5,570 nucleotides of DNA from Deltaproteobacteria bacterium (GTDB lineage: Bacteria; Desulfobacterota; DSM-4660; Desulfatiglandales; Desulfatiglandaceae). The notes below the pieces were generated by a model. The model worked only from the letters and a program-made list of their open reading frames with translations, was not told the DNA's origin and did no database searches. Made by a program: the position numbers and the translations under genes. Where the stretch lies: positions 1 through 5,570 of the forward strand of contig JAFDJF010000290.1 of assembly GCA_019307645.1 (NCBI GenBank). Direction: 5' to 3'. Below are positions 1 to 4,772 of the stretch, in pieces. Every line of letters begins with the position of its first letter. Position 1 is the stretch's first letter.

Positions 1-226
1 CGATGCGATTCGTATCCATGTTTTCGATTCGCCGTTCATAAAATTTAATAATACCGAAATCGCAAAATAAGATCCCAGATATGACCTGCAGGAGGGTGCT
101 TTTGCCGGCGCCATTGCTCCCGAGCACGGTTACAAAGTCCCCCTCCTCCATTGAAAGCGAGATGCCGTCAATGACTTTAATCCGGTCATAATAGATTTCT
201 ATTGATTTCAAGTCAAGGATGTTCAC
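1..226 (-). CDS. livF: Branched-chain amino acid-type ABC transporter ATP-binding protein LivF, N-terminal part (cut by window edge)
   Basis: This is the N-terminal 75 codons of a cytoplasmic ABC ATPase that would pair with LivG to energise a liv-type importer. The visible protein begins with a GTG start (NILDLKSIEIYYD follows) and has the Walker A motif GSNGAGKST at residues 36-44, preceded by the usual beta strand DFVTVL. LivF proteins typically read G-A/R-N-G-A-G-K here, so the serine at position 37 is a mild variation. The Q-loop, signature, Walker B and H-loop lie beyond the window. GTG at 226-224 is chosen because livG ends just 2 bp earlier and a strong Shine-Dalgarno (GAAGGA) lies 6 bases upstream inside the last livG codons, indicating translational coupling. 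The assignment to LivF rather than a second LivG rests on order (after livG) and on the short segment after Walker A, which lacks LivG-type length. The family is certain; the exact substrate is unknown. Confidence 0.88.
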   Translation of the reverse strand, partial: MNILDLKSIEIYYDRIKVIDGISLSMEEGDFVTVLGSNGAGKSTLLQVISGILFCDFGIIKFYERRIENMDTNRI

Positions 227-228
227 GT

Positions 229-1005
229 CTATTCCTTCCCGAGATAGGCCTCAATAACTTCTGGATCACGCATGACTTTCTCGGGAGCACCGTCTGCAAT
301 AATCTCCCCGAAGTTAAGGACACAACATCTGTCGCAAACCTTTTGGACCAAATTCATGTCATGTTCAATCAGCAGCACGGTAATATTCGAATAATCTCTT
401 AACTCTGTAATGATTCGGCCCATTTCATAGGTCTCTTGTTCATTCATTCCTGCGGTTGGTTCATCCAGCAGCAGTAGTTTCGGGTTTGCCGCCAGTGCAC
501 GTGCCAGTTCTACCAGTTTGAGCAAACCAAAGGGAAGGCCTCCACAAGGCCGATCGTGATAACTGGCAATACCGAGCAGATCGAGAACCTTAAACGCCTT
601 ATCTCGATTTTTCCAATCCCATTCTCTGCGTTGAAGCATGACCGGAGAAAAAAAGCTCTGGAAAAAACGTTTAATGTTTACACTGGAATGCATGCCCAGC
701 ATGACATTATCGATGACGCTGAGATGAGGATTCACTTCCAGGTTCTGGAATGTTCTGGAAATTCTCAGGGAACTGATGCTACAGGGCCTTTTGCCTAACA
801 GGCTGTCTCCCCTGAAGAATATCTGACCCTGTTTTGGCCTGTATAGGTTACTGATGCAATTGAGCAAAGTGGTCTTACCGGACCCGTTTGGCCCAATAAG
901 CCCCACAATCTCATCATTGTTCACCTCAAGGGACACGGAATTCAGCGCCGTCAATCCATAAAATGACATGGTGAGATCATTAATCTGTAGAAGGGGTGAT
1001 GTCAT
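229..1005 (-). CDS. livG: Branched-chain amino acid-type ABC transporter ATP-binding protein LivG
   Basis: This is a complete 258-residue cytoplasmic ABC ATPase, the usual LivG length. Visible motifs in order are Walker A GPNGSGKTT (38-46), the Q-loop in TFQNLE (Q87), an ABC signature region GGLPFGLLKLVELARA (155-170), Walker B LLLLDEP (177-183) with catalytic E182, a D-loop region around AGMNEQE, and the H-loop histidine in IEHDM (H215). The long insert between Q-loop and signature (about 95-150) and the AGMN after Walker B are typical of LivG. The signature LPFGL departs from the textbook LSGGQ, but divergent forms are usual in this family. ATG at 1005 is the best start: an in-frame stop lies upstream and no other ATG/GTG intervenes. 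The possible AGGA Shine-Dalgarno is 11 bases away, so initiation may be weak. Two bases separate it from livF. A 345 bp repeat-rich gap separates it from livM, so it may have its own promoter, though I could not identify one. Confidence 0.95.
   Translation of the reverse strand: MTSPLLQINDLTMSFYGLTALNSVSLEVNNDEIVGLIGPNGSGKTTLLNCISNLYRPKQGQIFFRGDSLLGKRPCSISSLRISRTFQNLEVNPHLSVIDNVMLGMHSSVNIKRFFQSFFSPVMLQRREWDWKNRDKAFKVLDLLGIASYHDRPCGGLPFGLLKLVELARALAANPKLLLLDEPTAGMNEQETYEMGRIITELRDYSNITVLLIEHDMNLVQKVCDRCCVLNFGEIIADGAPEKVMRDPEVIEAYLGKE
233..238 (-). promoter_or_regulatory. Shine-Dalgarno of livF inside the end of livG
   Basis: On the minus strand GAAGGA lies within the last two sense codons of livG, six bases before the GTG of livF. 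It supports the GTG start of livF and suggests that livF is translated by ribosomes finishing livG, keeping the two ATPases at similar levels. Confidence 0.75.
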
Positions 1006-1049
1006 CAGAGAAATAATCCTATACCCAATGGCATTAACTTAACAGAAAG

Positions 1050-1098
1050 TTCAGTTTATTCACCCGAAATGCATGCAACATGGTTTATAAAAACTGAA
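1050..1098. repeat. Short inverted repeat in the livG leader
   Basis: TTCAGTTT (1050-1057) is matched by its exact reverse complement AAACTGAA (1091-1098) across a 33 bp loop. The loop contains a small palindrome, ATGCAT, followed by GCAACATG. It lies about 45-95 bp upstream of the livG start and could be a protein-binding site or weak RNA hairpin. In AT-rich DNA of this length an 8 bp match can occur by chance. Confidence 0.25.
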
Positions 1099-1127
1099 TA
1101 ATCGAATAACGCAGTTATATACAAAAT

Positions 1128-1229
1128 AAATAGAGCGAAGCGATTCCATACTTCGTCATTCGTCATTCGTTATTCGATATTCTGCGGTTTAAAATAGTTC
1201 CCGCATGGTAACAATTCCGGATACTTGAG
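1128..1229 (+). repeat. Dispersed direct repeat, copy A
   Basis: By hand alignment this 102 bp segment matches 4572-4672 in the same orientation with about 10 mismatches and one single-base indel, roughly 89% identity. Similarity stops at both ends. The first third is unique sequence beginning AAATAGAGCG. The middle is five heptamers of the TTCGTCA/TTCGATA kind (1152-1186), and the last part contains GCATGGTAACAAT, identical in both copies. It carries no ORF, and I see no terminal inverted repeat or target duplication that would make it an insertion sequence. Together the two copies bracket livM and the synthetase gene. Confidence 0.85.
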
Positions 1230-1260
1230 TTTAATCAAGATCACCATTAACCCTTCTATA

Positions 1261-1351
1261 CCTTACACCGTGTACCGTATACCGTACGCCCTTTGCTCTA
1301 TGCCCTATGCCGTGTGGCCTATACCGTGTGCCGTGCGCCGTATACCTTTAT
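1261..1351. repeat. 13-unit heptamer array, CCGTATA family
   Basis: Thirteen consecutive 7-nt units run without a phase break from 1261 to 1351. Units include CCTTACA, CCGTGTA, CCGTATA, CCGTACG, CCCTATG and CCGTGTG; nearly all start with CC (once CT, once GC) while the last four positions vary between pyrimidine-purine steps. The final unit overlaps the first base of the livM stop codon (TAA at 1353-1351). The period and the variation confined to certain positions mark it as a degenerate tandem array rather than generic low complexity. As 7 is not a multiple of 3, three units equal seven codons, so the array is translated in silico as a seven-residue pattern. Confidence 0.85.
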
Positions 1352-2397
1352 TACCGCCACCGCCTTATCCACCGCACCCTTTTTACCTGGACTTCATTAA
1401 GCGGGAATGCTTTCCAGTAATTTCTGATGATAGCCCAACGTCCATAAATGCCGCTGGGCTCGAGAATGATGAAAATCAGGGTAAGGGAACCAAATAAGAG
1501 CGCTTCAAAATCTTCAGGTTTAATGAACGTAACATATTCGGTAATATGGTCTATGCCTTCAGGCAGGATGAACGTCATCACAACGGCACCGATAGCAGCC
1601 CCATATATGGATCCGGTGCCGCCAATAATCAGCATAATCAACAAAAGAAGGGATGTGTTAATGGAAAAGTCTTCCATTCCTATGAATCCGTTCGTGATAC
1701 CCAATAAACATCCGGCAATGCCTGCATAGAAACATCCCAGAGAAAACGCGAGTGTCTTGTAGAGCGGCAGGCTGACCCCATTGACCTCGGCTGCCACTTC
1801 ACTGAACCGAATATAGCTGAAGGCCCTCCCGGGTTTGCTGTGTTTCAACAGCCTTCCCGCCACAATGCCTAGGGCTGATAGAATCCAGATCAGATAATAT
1901 TTTTTAACGGTCGTATCAAACACCAGAGAACCAAGTGCAGCAGTCGGAATAACCATCCCGTTGTGCCCGCCGGTATAATCACCAAAGTATAAAATGAGAT
2001 CATTTGTAATGAAGACGCATCCGAGGGTAATTATTGCCAGATACAGGCCTTTGATTCTGAGCGCCGGCAATCCGATTATAAATCCTGTGATGGCAGACAC
2101 AACACCTCCTGCCAAGAAGGCCAGACATGGGCTGACGGACATATTTGTTAAAAAGCCGTATGTATAGGCGCCGACGGCCATAAACGCACCGTGTCCCAGG
2201 GATATCTGCCCGCAGATTCCAGTCAGAATATCCAGACCCACGGCGGCAACAACATATACACCGCAAAGGCTGATAACCGACAAATAATACTCATCCGTCA
2301 GAGCCGGCAAAAAGGCCACCAGCAACAGCAAAGGGATGATCCAGTATCTGCCTTCCTTCTCCTCTTTTACGGAGCGCTTAAGGCCTTGAGTTTTCAT
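1351..2397 (-). CDS. livM: Branched-chain amino acid-type ABC transporter permease LivM
   Basis: This is a complete 348-residue polytopic inner-membrane permease, one half of the channel of a liv-type importer. The family hallmarks are GQISLGHGAFMAVGAYT (63-79), GLPALRIKGLYLAIITLG (109-126), the cytoplasmic ATPase-coupling loop RFSEVAAEVNG followed by LYKTLAFSLG (197-221), and IIGGTGSIYGAAIGA (257-271). Hydrophobic segments lie roughly at 20-33, 38-60, 65-84, 91-110, 115-136, 166-182, 214-236, 247-280 and 299-313. The N-terminal 19 residues are charged and probably cytoplasmic. ATG at 2397 is well supported, with AAGG six bases upstream. The usual family C-terminus appears to end near YWKAFPL (327-333). 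The remaining residues, ending in KRVRWIRRWR, are very basic and are encoded by G-rich DNA merging into the heptamer array, so they may be repeat-derived. It lies 40 bp after the synthetase gene; its usual partner LivH is not in the window. Confidence 0.95.
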   Translation of the reverse strand: MKTQGLKRSVKEEKEGRYWIIPLLLLVAFLPALTDEYYLSVISLCGVYVVAAVGLDILTGICGQISLGHGAFMAVGAYTYGFLTNMSVSPCLAFLAGGVVSAITGFIIGLPALRIKGLYLAIITLGCVFITNDLILYFGDYTGGHNGMVIPTAALGSLVFDTTVKKYYLIWILSALGIVAGRLLKHSKPGRAFSYIRFSEVAAEVNGVSLPLYKTLAFSLGCFYAGIAGCLLGITNGFIGMEDFSINTSLLLLIMLIIGGTGSIYGAAIGAVVMTFILPEGIDHITEYVTFIKPEDFEALLFGSLTLIFIILEPSGIYGRWAIIRNYWKAFPLNEVQVKRVRWIRRWR

Positions 2398-2437
2398 CTT
2401 TAACCTTGCACCTCACACCTTATACCTTAAACCTTCT
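2398..2437 (-). promoter_or_regulatory. Heptamer array forming the livM ribosome binding site
   Basis: The whole 40 bp gap between the synthetase stop (TGA, 2440-2438) and the livM ATG consists of a heptamer array. On the minus strand the core AAGG (once GAGG) occurs five times at exact 7-nt spacing, its low-coordinate ends at 2404, 2411, 2418, 2425 and 2432. The last AAGG sits six bases before the livM ATG, ideal Shine-Dalgarno spacing; the other four are additional SD-like sites upstream. The unit (AAGGTAT, AAGGTGT) resembles the array at 1261-1351 read on the same strand. A change in unit number would not alter the nearest SD spacing but would change how many ribosome-standby sites exist. 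Confidence 0.8.
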
Positions 2438-4261
2438 TCAATACATCCGGTCAATTAGATCCCTATATTTCTCACCCACAATCTTCCGTCTTATCTTCAT
2501 GGTTGCCGTGATTTCTCCTTCGTCCTGAAGAAAGTCTTCCTCGAGGATGGCAAACCTTTTCACCCTTTCGACCCTCGCAACATCCTTATTTTTGATATTT
2601 ATCTCTGATTGAAGAAGATCAATAATTTTCTTTTTCCTGGTAAGCTCGGCAAATCCCGTATATACCACGTTATTATCTCTCGCATACCTGACCACTTCAT
2701 CTTCATCCAGGGTGACCAACGCAGAAACATACTTTTTACCTTCACCAAATACCATTGCCTGGCTGATATAGCGGCTTGTCTTCAAGAGGTTTTCAATGTG
2801 ACCGGGGGCAATATTCTTTCCTGAGGAATTGATCATGATATCTTTTTTTCTGTCAATAATGGACAGGTATCCATTTTCATCGATTTGGGCCAAGTCTCCC
2901 GAACACAACCATCCGTCCTTGAACAACTCCGCTGTCTCCTCACGCTTACCCCAATATCCCAGACAATTTCCGGGAGTCTTGATCAGCAACTCTCCATCGT
3001 GGGCTATTTTCAGTTCTGTTTCTGAAAATGCCTTCCCCACAGTACCTATCCTGAAATCATCCAATGCAGGCAGGCCGACAGTCACAGTTTCTGTCATTCC
3101 AAAACCCTCATAGATCGGCATGCCTGCACTCGTCATGAATTTCACGATCTTTTCAGCAATTGGGGCGCCGACAGAGAGAAAAAAACGGATTTTGCCTCCG
3201 AAATCATCCTGTATCTTGCGATAGAAAATCAGCCATCCAACCATTCTCAGAAATTTTAGATACAGAGGGATCCTTTCTTTCCTCTGCTCCAGGAGGGAAC
3301 ACTTGAACCCAATATCTAGAAAAAAATCTATTATTACTCGCCTGAACCATGGTGCATCTTCTATCATGCCCACAATTCTGTTATAATATTTTTCGTAAAA
3401 CCTGGGTGTGGTAAAGATATATGTGGGCCTGACATCAAGAATATCCACAAAAACCGTTGTCATATCCTCGGCAAAACATATGTGGCAACCGTAGTATAAC
3501 CGCCATATGAGCGACTCAAGAACGCCGATGACATGAGACATCGGCAGGGAGGCCAGACCCATGTCGTTTTCGGAAATGGGCATCCTGTCATTCCATACCA
3601 CGCACGCATAGAGAAAAGAAAAGTGGGCGAGCACAACCCCCTTAGGCTCTCCCGTGGTTCCCGATGTGTAGATTATATTAACCACATCATCCTGTTTGAT
3701 GTGGTGCATCCTTTCCTCCAGGTCTTGAAGTCCGGAGTCCATCCGTTTCTTTTTCCCCAGACCTGTCAGTTCCTCCAGGGACATAAACCGGGTGTCATTT
3801 TTTGGGCTGAATCTTCCAAAGACGATCACCTTGCACAGATGTGGAAGAGCGCCCCAGATCTCGAGGATTTTATCCACCTGCTCCTGGTCCTCTGCAAAAA
3901 GAAGGGTCGCCCTGGAATCGTTAAGGATATACTGAACCTGGCCCGGACTGTTTGTCGCATAGATCCCGGCGCATATCCCGCCCACAGAGGCCAATCCAAG
4001 GTAGCAATAGACCCACTCAACCCTTGTCTCCGAAAGAATGCAGGCCATATCTCCCTGTTCGAATTTTAATTCCATCAACCCCAGAGCAACATCCTGAACA
4101 AGTTCGGCAGTCTCGTTCCACGTCAGATCCTTCCAGCGGCCTTCATGCTTGTATGTCAAGACAGGCCGATCTCCATAACGTTTCACCCTGTCAAAAAACA
4201 TGGTGCCGATATCTTTTTCAGGAGGGATTATTTTTTGTTTCTGGATTTTGACGACATCCAT
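2438..4261 (-). CDS. AMP-forming long-chain-type acyl-CoA synthetase
   Basis: This complete 607-residue ANL-superfamily enzyme would convert a carboxylic acid, ATP and CoA to acyl-CoA, AMP and pyrophosphate. Visible motifs are the phosphate-binding loop YTSGTTGEPKG (198-208), the adenine-binding motif YEGFGMTET (384-392), SGD (454-456) with the conserved aspartate, and the hinge region DRKKDIMINSSGKN (470-483). The C-terminal lysine in TMKIRR (K589) is the likely adenylation lysine. Length and the N-terminal FFDRVKRYGDRPVLTYK / WNETAE pattern fit the long-chain (FAA1/FadD15-like) branch rather than the short-chain acetyl-CoA synthetase branch. No signal peptide or clear membrane segment is seen; the 335-347 stretch is only moderately hydrophobic. 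ATG at 4261 has a modest AGG eight bases upstream; M21 is a possible but less likely start. It is followed 40 bp later by livM, suggesting that uptake and CoA activation are coupled. The chain length or aromatic nature of its substrate cannot be inferred. Confidence 0.93.
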   Translation of the reverse strand: MDVVKIQKQKIIPPEKDIGTMFFDRVKRYGDRPVLTYKHEGRWKDLTWNETAELVQDVALGLMELKFEQGDMACILSETRVEWVYCYLGLASVGGICAGIYATNSPGQVQYILNDSRATLLFAEDQEQVDKILEIWGALPHLCKVIVFGRFSPKNDTRFMSLEELTGLGKKKRMDSGLQDLEERMHHIKQDDVVNIIYTSGTTGEPKGVVLAHFSFLYACVVWNDRMPISENDMGLASLPMSHVIGVLESLIWRLYYGCHICFAEDMTTVFVDILDVRPTYIFTTPRFYEKYYNRIVGMIEDAPWFRRVIIDFFLDIGFKCSLLEQRKERIPLYLKFLRMVGWLIFYRKIQDDFGGKIRFFLSVGAPIAEKIVKFMTSAGMPIYEGFGMTETVTVGLPALDDFRIGTVGKAFSETELKIAHDGELLIKTPGNCLGYWGKREETAELFKDGWLCSGDLAQIDENGYLSIIDRKKDIMINSSGKNIAPGHIENLLKTSRYISQAMVFGEGKKYVSALVTLDEDEVVRYARDNNVVYTGFAELTRKKKIIDLLQSEINIKNKDVARVERVKRFAILEEDFLQDEGEITATMKIRRKIVGEKYRDLIDRMY

Positions 4262-4280
4262 TGAAAGGCCTGTTTGGGAA

Positions 4281-4336
4281 CGGGATACTGGTTGCTGGGT
4301 GCTGGTTACCTGTTTCTGGTTTCTGGGCGCTGGTCA
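4281..4336. repeat. 8-unit heptamer array, CTGGTTG family
   Basis: Eight units of 7 nt run in phase from 4281 to 4336. The first is degenerate (CGGGATA) and the rest include CTGGTTG, CTGGGTG, CTGGTTA, CTGGTTT, CTGGGCG and CTGGTCA. CTGG is conserved in most units and the last three bases vary. It begins 20 bp upstream of the synthetase start codon, so it would be in the 5' leader of that mRNA, read as CCAG-containing units. Confidence 0.85.
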
Positions 4337-4393
4337 GTCAATGCCGTTAAATTTATTGCCCGGGATATTCAAAAATTCAGGCTTAATTTAAAC

Positions 4394-4435
4394 CGAATAT
4401 CGAATATCGAACAAGGAACTTCGAATGACGAAGGA
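4394..4435. repeat. 6-unit heptamer array, CGAATAT family
   Basis: Six units of 7 nt: CGAATAT twice, then CGAACAA, GGAACTT, CGAATGA and CGAAGGA. The reverse complement contains CTTCGTCATTCG and TTCGATATTCG, which match the heptamer core of the direct-repeat copies at 1152-1179 and 4596-4623. It is therefore the same repeat family placed in inverted orientation about 160 bp from copy B. Confidence 0.8.
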
Positions 4436-4465
4436 AGGAGTTTTTGTCAATTATGTAAAAAGCAT

Positions 4466-4497
4466 TAACCGCAAAGGTCGCTAAGAAACGCAAAGGC
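4466..4497. repeat. Short CGCAAAG-type repeat
   Basis: TTAACCGCAAAGG is followed by the related CGCTAAG and then CGCAAAGG at 9-11 nt spacing. Short runs of ACCGCAAAG/CGCAAAG of this type are, from my general recognition, frequent in intergenic DNA of several environmental bacterial lineages. Its period differs from the heptamer arrays around it. I infer no function. Confidence 0.5.
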
Positions 4498-4571
4498 TAA
4501 ATATAACGCATCAACCTAATTTATAGTCATAAAACTTGGCTCCCTTGTCATCCTTGGCGGTAAAAATATTG

Positions 4572-4672
4572 AAATAGAGCGAAATGATCCCATACTTCGT
4601 CATTTGTCATTCGCTATTCGATATTCTGCGGTTCAAATATTTCCCGCATGGTAACAATCGCGGATACTGGAG
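4572..4672 (+). repeat. Dispersed direct repeat, copy B
   Basis: This is the 101 bp partner of 1128-1229, same orientation, about 89% identical by hand alignment with one single-base gap. It includes the same five heptamers (4596-4630) and the same non-periodic tail containing GCATGGTAACAAT. The repeat unit is therefore a composite of a heptamer core within conserved non-periodic flanks, which distinguishes it from the plain arrays nearby. It lies upstream (in transcription) of the synthetase gene, whereas copy A lies downstream of livM. Confidence 0.85.
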
Positions 4673-4704
4673 ATTATCGAAAGTTGTTAATTTGCCGCAT
4701 TTTC

Positions 4705-4767
4705 TGAACACTAATGACTGATCACTGCTTACTCAAATCCAAATTCCTCAATCTAAAATCCAAAATC
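4705..4767. repeat. 9-unit heptamer array joining two unit families in phase
   Basis: Nine units of 7 nt run from 4705 to 4767. The first four (TGAACAC, TAATGAC, TGATCAC, TGCTTAC) end in AC. The next five (TCAAATC, CAAATTC, CTCAATC, TAAAATC, CAAAATC) end in TC. The unit sequence changes at 4733 but the 7-nt register does not. The array ends 5 bp from the oxidoreductase stop codon, so it forms the start of that gene's 3' untranslated region. Confidence 0.8.
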
Positions 4768-4772
4768 TAGTT

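Larger units (their letters stand above)
1006..1350. other. Gene-free interval between livM and livG
   Basis: This 345 bp gap between two transporter genes of the same operon type has no credible coding sequence. From the livG side it holds an AT-rich stretch (1006-1127) with a perfect 8 bp inverted repeat, copy A of a dispersed direct repeat (1128-1229), and a 13-unit heptamer array (1261-1351) that abuts the livM stop codon. I see no convincing GC-rich hairpin with a U-tract in either orientation, so transcription may continue from livM into livG. I could not define a -35/-10 pair with confidence. Confidence 0.7.
4262..4772. other. Gene-free, repeat-packed interval upstream of the synthetase gene
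   Basis: About 510 bp between the oxidoreductase stop and the synthetase start holds no plausible gene. Reading up from the synthetase it contains a CTGGTTG-type heptamer array (4281-4336), a CGAATAT-type array (4394-4435), a CGCAAAG-type repeat (4466-4497), a plain AT-rich stretch (4498-4571), copy B of the direct repeat (4572-4672), and a two-family heptamer array (4705-4767) touching the oxidoreductase stop. The promoter of the synthetase-liv genes would be expected here, but I could not pick out a convincing -35/-10 pair, nor a classical intrinsic terminator for the oxidoreductase. Confidence 0.75.

Noticed and set aside
1006..1127. Sigma-70 promoter for livG
   Set aside because: Several TATA-like and TTG-like hexamers exist in this AT-rich stretch, but no pair with a 16-18 bp spacer is convincing, so it is not annotated.
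1225..1497. Plus-strand 90-codon frame with a repeating IPY-like pattern
   Set aside because: It starts with TTG without a Shine-Dalgarno, is mostly translated heptamer array, and then runs antisense through the livM 3' end. Its pattern follows from the 7-nt period, not from protein selection.
3533..4069. Plus-strand 178-codon frame antisense to the synthetase
   Set aside because: It lies wholly inside a gene whose motifs are intact on the other strand, has no recognisable domain, and is best explained as a shadow frame.
4200..4468. Overlapping plus-strand frames reading Gly/Trp/Leu-rich peptides near 4270-4340
   Set aside because: These are translations of the CTGGTTG array in different frames, with no ribosome binding site and no recognisable protein family.
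1128..4672. Composite transposon bounded by the two direct repeats
   Set aside because: The repeats are about 100 bp, have no ORF and no visible terminal inverted repeats, and no transposase or integrase gene is present between or beside them.
4705..4767. CRISPR array or similar spaced repeat
   Set aside because: Units are 7 nt and contiguous with no spacers, and there are no cas genes in the window.
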